Below are positions 1 through 4,840 of a stretch of 6,563 bases of DNA, piece after piece; positions within the stretch are counted from its first letter, which is position 1; each line of letters opens with the position of its first letter. The notes below the pieces were generated by a model. It searched no databases, had not been told where the DNA came from, and saw only the letters and a list, made by a program, of their open reading frames with translations. Made by a program: the position numbers and the translations under genes. Origin of the DNA: Sulfuriferula multivorans. GTDB lineage: Bacteria > Pseudomonadota > Gammaproteobacteria > Burkholderiales > Thiobacillaceae. Location: positions 1 to 6,563 of the forward strand of contig JAAFGW010000167.1 in the NCBI GenBank assembly GCA_010365175.1, read 5' to 3'.

Positions 1-2
1 CG

Positions 3-329
3 CTAATCCTTTGCTGACGAGGAACGGGGCGACGTATAAAACACCACCCCCACACGCTTGATATGCTCGACCAGATCCGGGTTGTCCAGCGCGTGTAGCA
101 CTGACAGGTCAATCTTGTAGGGAAGTAGCAGATCATCGAGTTCGTTTTCGATTTTCAGCAGCTGTGTCAACGTAAGCACATCACCCTTCAGGCAGAGATC
201 AATATCCGACCCCACGCGGTAGTTTCCCTTAGCACGCGAGCCATAGAGCACGGCCTGCTCGATTTCCGGGTGCGCCGCCAGCACACCGTTAATACGAGCA
301 ATGGTTTCCGGTTTCAAGCCAAATTTCAT
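3..329 (-). CDS. mntA: MntA-like minimal nucleotidyltransferase (antitoxin of HEPN/MNT pair)
   Basis: Complete 108-aa protein of the minimal nucleotidyltransferase (MNT) group of the DNA polymerase beta fold. The signature GSX10DXD is intact: G30-S31, then D42 and D44 in SDIDL, with a third likely metal-binding acidic residue at D74 (KIDLS). Such proteins are the antitoxins of HEPN/MNT pairs; the characterised MntA transfers AMP from ATP to a tyrosine of the partner HepT and thereby silences it. That activity here is inferred from family knowledge and the intact motif. The gene begins 7 nt after the stop of the upstream HEPN gene, so the two are almost certainly cotranscribed and probably translationally coupled; only a weak purine-rich stretch precedes the ATG. 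The gene ends at a TAG just inside the left edge of the window. I use the symbol by family analogy. An alternative name would be HI0073-type nucleotidyltransferase. Confidence 0.88.
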   Translation of the reverse strand: MKFGLKPETIARINGVLAAHPEIEQAVLYGSRAKGNYRVGSDIDLCLKGDVLTLTQLLKIENELDDLLLPYKIDLSVLHALDNPDLVEHIKRVGVVFYTSPRSSSAKD

Positions 330-336
330 TGCTCGC

Positions 337-750
337 TTACGTCTTGAGTGAACTCATCTTTTGCAGAAAGTGTTGGAACAGCGTGAAATACTGCCCAACA
401 ATTTTTCCGGCAATTTCATCCGCCACTTTCCGTTGATAGGTGTGCGAGGTTTGATTGCGGCTCTTGATCATTTCCATCCAACCCTCGCCATCCACCACAA
501 GCCCTTTCTGGAATGACTCACGCGCCGCATCACGTGAGCCCGTGATGCCAGGGTTACCCTGGTAAGCGAAATAATCCTTCATCACATTCCAAGCCAGTTC
601 ATGAGTGAACTCAAATGTCTGAATCAAACCCTGTTTCTCCAGTTCGGATAGCGGGCGCTGCTGGCTCGTAGTGATGGCATTGCTGAGTTGGTCCAGCACC
701 TTGCTGTAATTAGCCAAGCGTTGTTGCCAACGGATATCGAGTTCACTCAT
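337..750 (-). CDS. hepT: HepT-like HEPN ribonuclease toxin, HI0074 family
   Basis: A 137-aa, mostly alpha-helical protein of the HI0074 family, once called nucleotidyltransferase substrate-binding proteins and now recognised as HEPN proteins. The HEPN RNase motif RX4HXY is intact as R98-NQTS-H103-T-Y105 (numbered from the chosen start), so an active metal-independent RNA cleaver is expected. Y105 is the residue expected to be AMPylated by the MNT partner encoded 7 nt downstream. The order toxin first, antitoxin second is usual for hepT-mntA. I chose the ATG at 748-750 (MSELDIRW...) because the conserved family homology begins there and it leaves a 19-nt gap after the potassium channel gene. 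The frame remains open to an ATG at 820-822, but that would add 24 unconserved residues and overlap the channel by 53 nt. No strong ribosome binding site is visible at either start. Confidence 0.86.
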   Translation of the reverse strand: MSELDIRWQQRLANYSKVLDQLSNAITTSQQRPLSELEKQGLIQTFEFTHELAWNVMKDYFAYQGNPGITGSRDAARESFQKGLVVDGEGWMEMIKSRNQTSHTYQRKVADEIAGKIVGQYFTLFQHFLQKMSSLKT

Positions 751-769
751 AGTTATCGTGCCTGCCCAT

Positions 770-1579
770 TTATTTTCGTAAGGACTTCCCTCCAAGCGGC
801 TTTTCACAATGGGGACATACACTGGATGCCACTGCTTTCTGTTGGCTTTGTAACTCTACAAAGGCTGAAGCAATGATACCTGCTGGCAAAGCAAACAAAC
901 CGATGCCCATCACGGCAATCGCAGCCCCTAGCAGCTTCCCCATGACAGTCATTGGATACGCGTCTCCATAGCCCACGGTAGTCAACGTCGTAATACCCCA
1001 CCACATGGAGGCCGGGATGCTTGAAAAAACATCAGGCTGCTGCTCGTTCTCAACCAGGTATATCAGCGAGGATGCGACCACCAGCATCAGGAGCATCAAC
1101 ATCAGCGACAGCACCAACTCTTCACGTTTTTGACGGGCCACCTCGCCCATCATCTGTAGTGCCTTGGAGTATCTGCCCAGCTTGGCTAGCCTGAGCATGC
1201 GGGTGAGTCGGAGTATGCGCAGGACGCGAAGGTCGACGCCCGTCCACATCAGTAGAGCCGGCAATATCGCCAAAAGGTCAATAATGGCCATAGGTGTGAA
1301 GATGTAACGCACACGACCGGTAACGGGATTCTTGAATCGAGGGAGGCTGGTGCAGGACCAAAGCCTAAGCAGGTACTCCAGACTGAATACAGCCACCGAG
1401 ACCCATTCAAAGCCCGTCAGCCATGCGCCGTATTCCATGCGGACCGATTCAACGCTTTCAGCCATCACGGCCAGCACATTCAACAAAATGAGCGCAATCA
1501 GGGCGACGCTTACGAGTCTGGTAAGCCTGTCGGTTGAAGTGCCGCTCAAAGCTTCGTGGACGCGATTCCGTATTTGCAT
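770..1579 (-). CDS. Voltage-gated potassium channel (six-TM ion transporter)
   Basis: Complete 269-aa inner-membrane channel of the bacterial Kv type. Segments read from the sequence: S1 about 19-40, S2 56-75, S3 95-112, S4 117-141, S5 153-176, pore helix 186-200, S6 210-243. S4 carries basic residues every third position (R118, R121, R124, R127, R130, K133, R136), the classic voltage sensor. The selectivity filter is T201-V-G-Y-G-D206, diagnostic for potassium. Four subunits are expected to assemble into the pore. The short C-terminal tail contains C255-P-H-C258, a CXXC pair that may bind metal or respond to redox; there is no cytoplasmic RCK or cyclic-nucleotide domain. The gene starts 29 nt after the 389-aa membrane protein gene and ends 19 nt before the HEPN toxin, so it sits inside a co-directional cluster. 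The start is the ATG matching the usual family N-terminus. Confidence 0.92.
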   Translation of the reverse strand: MQIRNRVHEALSGTSTDRLTRLVSVALIALILLNVLAVMAESVESVRMEYGAWLTGFEWVSVAVFSLEYLLRLWSCTSLPRFKNPVTGRVRYIFTPMAIIDLLAILPALLMWTGVDLRVLRILRLTRMLRLAKLGRYSKALQMMGEVARQKREELVLSLMLMLLMLVVASSLIYLVENEQQPDVFSSIPASMWWGITTLTTVGYGDAYPMTVMGKLLGAAIAVMGIGLFALPAGIIASAFVELQSQQKAVASSVCPHCEKPLGGKSLRK

Positions 1580-1608
1580 GGCGTTCTCAATCGTCCTGTT
1601 CGGTCGGC

Positions 1609-2778
1609 CTACTGCATTTCAATACTGGCGTCGCAGCCGATATGAAATGGCGGCAATTTCTGGGGGAAGCGTTTCCACGTCTTGCCATGAAGTTTTCGGC
1701 AATCGGGGCAACACTCCTCGGAGTTCAACTCCCAGCCATCCGCTTCCCAGTCCTTGCTGGACTCCTTAAGCCTTTGTGACTCCAGTCCAGCTCCAAGTGT
1801 CCTTAGGATGACCCGAGAAACCTCAGACGAATAAGCATGCGCCTTTGCCAGTTCTTCCAGGTCAATACCTTCAATCGGCTTGAGTTGAAACAGCTCACGG
1901 AACGAGATGGTCTTTTCAAGCCTTTGGCGGGTGTCGGGCAATGCCTTCAGAAACTCAACGGCCTGGACCTTCCGAGTGAACTTCTTCGGAGCATCGGCGC
2001 CCGCGATTTCTTGCATATGTTTCATGGTCATTCCTGCCAGGATGTCTTCCAATGGAATTTCCTGGCCTCTGCGCATGAAGCCTTTATCCGTCAGTTCTTC
2101 AAAGGTTTTTCGCCGGTAATCAGCAGCAGGAGAAACCTGTACCTTGGAGCCCGCGGAAATAGCGTAAAGCAGGGACCGGTATGTGTCCGGGGTGTCCTTG
2201 AAGCGCGCCAGCAAGGCATCATCAACGGTGAGGTCGTGAGGCTCCTCAAATAAAAGCGTTGTGGCTGTTTCGATATACCCAGGCCGCAGGGCCAGTTCCT
2301 CAACTGCCGCATTCTGAAATTCAGCCAACAGGTCCTCCTTATCTAGGTCTGTAGCTGTCTCCCATTCGGACGAGGCAAGCCTTTTCATGTCGACCAGCCT
2401 CTTTATGGTTGGCTTGGCGTACGCTAACCAATCGGCCAGTTCTTTACATAGGATGTTCTTTTGGGCGACCAGATGATTGAACCACTCCCTGATTTCATAC
2501 TCCTGGCCTTGCTCCAACGCAGAAACCAGCTTGGCTGCGTCATTCTGGTCCAAGCCATAAAGTGTGAGAGGGAGTGGCAAGCTTGGTCCGATTTGAAAGC
2601 CGCCATCGCTCGTTGGCAGGAAGCCGACTTTGGTTTCCTGCTCATCCGACCCGCTGTGAGATGAAATGGTAATCTTCAGATTGGGACTTGATGCAGTAGA
2701 AGTGTCCGGACTTGTGTCGCTCTTCTTGAGTAGGTAAAGCACCACAGCGACAATAACGATTAGCCAGAATAGCCACAT
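1609..2778 (-). CDS. Unrecognised membrane-anchored protein with C-terminal Cys/His (MuF-like) motif
   Basis: A 389-aa protein that I cannot assign to a family. Residues 2-17 form a single hydrophobic segment followed by KKS, so a signal anchor with the bulk in the cytoplasm is likely, although topology is uncertain. Residues 20-50 are a Ser/Thr-rich, low-complexity linker. The middle (about 75-340) is charged and predicted mostly helical. The end holds a compact motif: C357-P-D-C360, then H364-G-K, then L-P-P-F-H379-I-G-C382. This resembles the C-terminal CxxC...PPxHxxCR element of phage Mu F/SPP1 gp7 head morphogenesis proteins and may be a zinc-binding turn; the resemblance is by eye only. 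The start is well supported by AGGAG at 2788-2792, 9 nt before the ATG. The potassium channel gene follows after 29 nt. Base composition looks less GC-rich than in rnr, consistent with accessory DNA. Confidence 0.8.
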   Translation of the reverse strand: MWLFWLIVIVAVVLYLLKKSDTSPDTSTASSPNLKITISSHSGSDEQETKVGFLPTSDGGFQIGPSLPLPLTLYGLDQNDAAKLVSALEQGQEYEIREWFNHLVAQKNILCKELADWLAYAKPTIKRLVDMKRLASSEWETATDLDKEDLLAEFQNAAVEELALRPGYIETATTLLFEEPHDLTVDDALLARFKDTPDTYRSLLYAISAGSKVQVSPAADYRRKTFEELTDKGFMRRGQEIPLEDILAGMTMKHMQEIAGADAPKKFTRKVQAVEFLKALPDTRQRLEKTISFRELFQLKPIEGIDLEELAKAHAYSSEVSRVILRTLGAGLESQRLKESSKDWEADGWELNSEECCPDCRKLHGKTWKRFPQKLPPFHIGCDASIEMQ

Positions 2779-2787
2779 TATCCATGT

Positions 2788-2792
2788 CTCCT
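2788..2792 (-). promoter_or_regulatory. Ribosome binding site of the 389-aa gene
   Basis: On the minus strand the sequence reads AGGAGACATGGATAATG. The AGGAG lies 9 nt before the ATG at 2776-2778. It decides the start against the other ATG in this stretch (2783-2785), which lies in another frame and is too close to the AGGAG. Confidence 0.7.
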
Positions 2793-2842
2793 ATTGAAGT
2801 GTTTTTGGTTGCCGTAACACGACATGGCCAGATGTTTGGCTC

Positions 2843-2871
2843 TCTATAGCTGTTTCTGACAACATACTCAA
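2843..2871 (-). promoter_or_regulatory. Candidate sigma70 promoter for the 389-aa gene / channel / hepT-mntA cluster
   Basis: On the minus strand TTGAGT (2866-2871) and TATAGA (2843-2848) are separated by 17 nt, a reasonable -35/-10 pair. It lies about 65 nt upstream of the ATG at 2778. This is the best match I see in the interval, but such matches occur by chance and no operator accompanies it. Confidence 0.35.
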
Positions 2872-3073
2872 AATCCGACCCTACTGACTGAGGCAGCCCC
2901 AGTTTACTCGACAAATTCAGTCATTAAATCTGTGTGTCACATATGGCCGATCAGTAGACCCACATAGGCACAACGCCGACCGGCCGCTCATGGCCTGTTA
3001 CAGCAGTCTTAGTTGGTTGCCGTATCCTGCGCGCTGTTATTTCTGTCAGCAAAGGCAACCGTACAAGCGCCGG

Positions 3074-3229
3074 TTAACCCTCCGCCACCACTTCCAGCAC
3101 GCCCTCGCCCTAGGCTTCCAACTTCTTCACCCCCAACCCGGAGATCTCACCCAGCTCGGTCAGCGTTGCAGGCCGGCGCGCGGAGATTTCGCGCAGGGTG
3201 GCGTCGTGCAGGATGACGAAAAGCAAGGG
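3074..3229 (-). pseudogene. recQ: Remnant of RecQ helicase C-terminus (HRDC domain)
   Basis: Reading the minus strand from 3229 down to the TAA at 3074-3076 gives LLFVILHDATLREISARR, then PATLTELGEISGLGVKKLEA, then an in-frame TAG at 3110-3112, then GEGVLEVVAEG. This matches the HRDC domain that ends RecQ DNA helicases: HDATLREIA, RPATLxELxxIxGVGxxKLExYGexFLeVI. The stop codon replaces the expected Tyr of the ERYG-like turn. A TGA at 3230-3232 closes the frame upstream, and nothing resembling the helicase or RQC domains occurs before it; the higBA module lies there instead. It is therefore a gene fossil, not a working helicase. Identification is by recognition of the domain consensus; a separate HRDC protein other than RecQ is possible but less likely. 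Confidence 0.75.
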
Positions 3230-3354
3230 TCACATCTTGTATTGACTCATTTACTCCAATTCCTTAATCACCCTTGAGAACGATCTTGAAATGGCACTTC
3301 TGGACATGGAAAACACGTTCGTTTGAACTTTAACAACGAGGAAAGGCCACGGCT

Positions 3355-3639
3355 TCAAGCAGCCAATTTCAATTCGCAATGCAGGCCCGCACGGGCTGCA
3401 AGCGTCACCAGCATATCCAGACTGAATTTGTCCCATTTTCCGCGCATCAGGTCGGACACGCGAGATTGGCTGATGCCCAAAACTTGCGCCGCTTCAACCT
3501 GCGTCCAATTGCGTTTTTCTACGGCCAGGCGCAATTGCGCCATCAGGTCCGCACGCATCGACAAAACTGCGACTTCCTCCGGCGGAAAACCCAAGTCGGT
3601 GAATACATTGCCGCCGGACTGAATAATTTTCTCTTTCAT
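3355..3639 (-). CDS. higA: XRE-family HTH antitoxin (HigA-like)
   Basis: A 94-aa protein with a Cro/C1-type helix-turn-helix at about residues 43-70; T46-QVEAAQVLGI and SQSRVSDLMRGK form the two core helices. The residues before it (PPEEVAVLSMRADLMAQLR) are typical of XRE antitoxins paired with Gp49-like toxins. It is expected to bind and neutralise the toxin encoded just upstream and, as a dimer, to repress the shared promoter, most likely at the palindrome at 3964-3987. The start is the ATG at 3637-3639, which overlaps the toxin stop as ATGA and has AGGAG at 3647-3651 seven nt upstream. The open frame extends a further 45 codons upstream, but that part lies inside the toxin gene and is not family-like. 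The overlap implies translational coupling. The symbol is by analogy. Confidence 0.88.
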   Translation of the reverse strand: MKEKIIQSGGNVFTDLGFPPEEVAVLSMRADLMAQLRLAVEKRNWTQVEAAQVLGISQSRVSDLMRGKWDKFSLDMLVTLAARAGLHCELKLAA

Positions 3640-3956
3640 GATTCGTCTCCTATCTGTTTGTATCGACGCGCTGCCAATTCGATGTCTTCCTTGCGAGTTT
3701 TCTGCGTTTTTTTGTGAAAGGCATGCAAGACGTACACGGCGTCCTTGAACTTTGCCACATAGATCACGCGCCACTCACCCAGGACATGCACCCGGATTTC
3801 AAACGCCCCGGCCCCAACGGCAGGCATGGGTTTGAAATCGGACGGATGCAGACCGCGCTGCACTTGCCAGAGTTCAAAACCTGATTCGCGCCGGGCTTCA
3901 AGTGGGAAATCCGTCAAGTCATCCAGGCTGCCGCCAACGAATTTAAGCGCCTTCAT
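3636..3956 (-). CDS. higB: Gp49-like RelE/ParE-fold toxin (HigB type)
   Basis: A 106-aa protein of the phage-derived Gp49-like/HigB family of RelE/ParE-superfamily toxins. The family blocks are easy to see: an N-terminal LKFVGGSLDDL, then VQRGLHPSDFKPMPAVGAG, AFEIRV, EWRVIYVAKFKDAVYVLHAF, and the end HKKTQKTRKEDIELAARRY. Members with known activity are ribosome-dependent mRNA endonucleases; activity here is inferred. The length is normal and nothing is truncated, so the toxin should be functional. It precedes its antitoxin, as in higBA, and shares the ATGA overlap at 3636-3639. It is the first gene after rlmB, with its own strong promoter between. The ATG at 3954-3956 matches the family N-terminus (MKxLKxxGxSLDDL), yet no Shine-Dalgarno sequence precedes it; the mRNA is predicted to be leaderless or almost so. 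Confidence 0.9.
   Translation of the reverse strand: MKALKFVGGSLDDLTDFPLEARRESGFELWQVQRGLHPSDFKPMPAVGAGAFEIRVHVLGEWRVIYVAKFKDAVYVLHAFHKKTQKTRKEDIELAARRYKQIGDES
3647..3651 (-). promoter_or_regulatory. Ribosome binding site of the antitoxin gene
   Basis: The minus strand reads AGGAGACGAATCATG, placing AGGAG 7 nt before the higA ATG, inside the end of the toxin coding sequence. It contrasts with the toxin gene, which has no such site, so the antitoxin is probably translated more efficiently from the shared mRNA. Confidence 0.75.
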
Positions 3957-3963
3957 GATGACG

Positions 3964-3987
3964 AATTATATAAGTACTTATATAATT
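3964..3987. promoter_or_regulatory. Perfect 24-bp palindrome: probable HigA operator
   Basis: The half-site AATTATATAAGT is followed directly by its exact reverse complement, with no spacer. The palindrome covers the whole promoter spacer and the complete -10 box and touches the last base of the -35. A dimeric XRE antitoxin bound here would exclude RNA polymerase, the usual autoregulation of type II toxin-antitoxin modules. The sequence is seen directly; the identity of the binding protein is inferred. Confidence 0.8.
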
Positions 3988-3992
3988 GTCAA
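3965..3992 (-). promoter_or_regulatory. Strong sigma70 promoter of higBA
   Basis: On the minus strand a perfect -35 TTGACA (3987-3992) and a perfect -10 TATAAT (3965-3970) are separated by 16 nt. Only TCGTCATC lies between the -10 and the higB ATG, so transcription should begin within about 0-3 nt of the start codon. The promoter lies 24 nt beyond the rlmB stop codon. Confidence 0.85.
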
Positions 3993-4015
3993 GGTATACA
4001 GGCAGGCTGTGTGAA

Positions 4016-4840
4016 TCACCCGCCGCGCTGCCGCGCCGTCTCATACAAACACAGCGCCGCCGACACCGACACGTTGAGGCTTTCCACGGTGCCACCGATG
4101 GGAATGCGCGCGACCTGATCGCAGTTTTGCTTGACCAGGCGGCGGATGCCCGTGCCTTCTGCGCCCAGCACCCAGGCGATGCCGGTCTTGAGGTCGATTT
4201 TTGACAAGGGAAGCTCGCCGTCCATGTCGGTGGCGATGACCCAGATGTTGTGTTCCTTCAATTCTTCGATGGTGCGCGACAGATTGGTGACCATGATATA
4301 GGGCACGGTTTCGGCCCCACCCGAAGCGACTTTTTCCACCGTGGCGTTGATCCCGACGGCGTTATCTTTTGGCGCGATGACGGCGTGCACGCCAAAGGCA
4401 TCGGCCGAACGCATGATGGCGCCAAGGTTATGCGGATCAGTGATGCCGTCAAGGATAAGCAGCAGGGGCGGACCTTTGATGTTTTCCAGCACTTCGTCCA
4501 ACGAATGGGTGAGCGCAACCGGTTTGACGCGGGCAACGACGCCCTGGTGATTGGACGATTTGCCGACCAGGCGATTCAGGCGATCGGCTTCCACCTGCGC
4601 GAGTCCAACCTTGTTGTCTTTGGCCTGCTTGACCAGATCGCGCGCGCGCGCGTCGCGCCGGGTGAGATCGAGATAGATTTCCAGCACGCCAGACGGGTCC
4701 TGGCGTAGCCGCGCCAAAACCGCATGAAACCCATAGATGAGTTTTTCTGCGCCGTGTTTTTCTGCGCCGTGTTTTTCTGCGCCGTGTTTTTCTGCGCCGT
4801 TTTTATCTGCGCTGTGCTTATCGGTAGACTTCTCGCTCAT
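4016..4840 (-). CDS. rlmB: 23S rRNA (guanosine-2'-O-)-methyltransferase RlmB
   Basis: A 274-aa SPOUT-superfamily (SpoU/TrmH) methyltransferase that uses S-adenosylmethionine to methylate the 2'-OH of G2251 (E. coli numbering) in the 23S rRNA P loop. An N-terminal substrate-binding region begins at LIYGFHAV (34-41). The three SPOUT motifs are intact: DPHNLGAIMRSADAFG (N138, R144), VLGAEGTGI (E228), and IPIGGTVESLNVSVSAAL (S254, N256). The spacing of N138, R144 and E228 equals that of N108, R114 and E198 in E. coli RlmB. The protein is about 30 residues longer than the E. coli enzyme because of an N-terminal Lys/Glu/His-rich extension containing repeated GAEKH units. The ATG overlaps the rnr stop as ATGA, so translation is probably coupled to rnr. 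No terminator is visible after its TGA. Confidence 0.96.
   Translation of the reverse strand: MSEKSTDKHSADKNGAEKHGAEKHGAEKHGAEKLIYGFHAVLARLRQDPSGVLEIYLDLTRRDARARDLVKQAKDNKVGLAQVEADRLNRLVGKSSNHQGVVARVKPVALTHSLDEVLENIKGPPLLLILDGITDPHNLGAIMRSADAFGVHAVIAPKDNAVGINATVEKVASGGAETVPYIMVTNLSRTIEELKEHNIWVIATDMDGELPLSKIDLKTGIAWVLGAEGTGIRRLVKQNCDQVARIPIGGTVESLNVSVSAALCLYETARQRGG
4741..4815. repeat. 15-bp tandem repeat (minisatellite) in the 5' end of rlmB
   Basis: Four exact head-to-tail copies of GTTTTTCTGCGCCGT (plus strand) fill 4741-4800, followed by a diverged fifth unit at 4801-4815 (TTTTATCTGCGCTGT). On the coding strand each unit encodes the pentapeptide GAEKH in rotation. Since 15 is a multiple of 3, gain or loss of copies keeps rlmB in frame and only changes the length of the charged N-terminal linker. 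Confidence 0.95.

Larger units (their letters stand above)
2779..3354. other. Gene-poor interval between the 389-aa gene and higA
   Basis: About 575 bp without an intact gene. It contains the candidate promoter and ribosome binding site of the 389-aa gene near its left end and a decayed RecQ HRDC fragment at 3074-3229. The remainder (about 2880-3073 and 3230-3354) shows no recognisable protein, RNA gene, long inverted repeat or insertion-sequence ends. No convincing terminator for the higBA module is visible in it. Confidence 0.6.

Noticed and set aside
751..822. Longer N-terminus for the HEPN toxin starting at 820-822
   Set aside because: It adds 24 residues without family similarity, overlaps the channel gene by 53 nt, and the homologous region begins at the ATG at 748-750.
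2642..2914. Minus-strand open frame of 90 codons overlapping the start of the 389-aa gene
   Set aside because: It is out of frame with the well-supported 389-aa gene, has no recognisable protein features and no ribosome binding site, and its second half lies opposite real coding sequence.
3242..3270. Plus-strand TTGACT...TAATCA promoter-like pair
   Set aside because: The -10 is poor and there is no plus-strand gene for it to serve.
2990..3277. Plus-strand open frame of 95 codons
   Set aside because: It is antisense to the RecQ HRDC remnant, which explains the base composition; the translated protein is low-complexity and unlike any family.
3310..3340. Possible hairpin GTTC-AAAC-GAAC downstream of higA
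   Set aside because: The four-bp stem is followed by only a short GTTTT stretch at a distance; too weak to call a terminator.
3251..3436. Minus-strand open frame of 61 codons at the 3' end of higA
   Set aside because: It overlaps the antitoxin C-terminus in another frame, lacks a ribosome binding site and has no recognisable content.
3993..4015. Possible small hairpin after rlmB (ACAG...CTGT)
   Set aside because: The stem is only four base pairs and no T-run follows on the minus strand; not a credible terminator.
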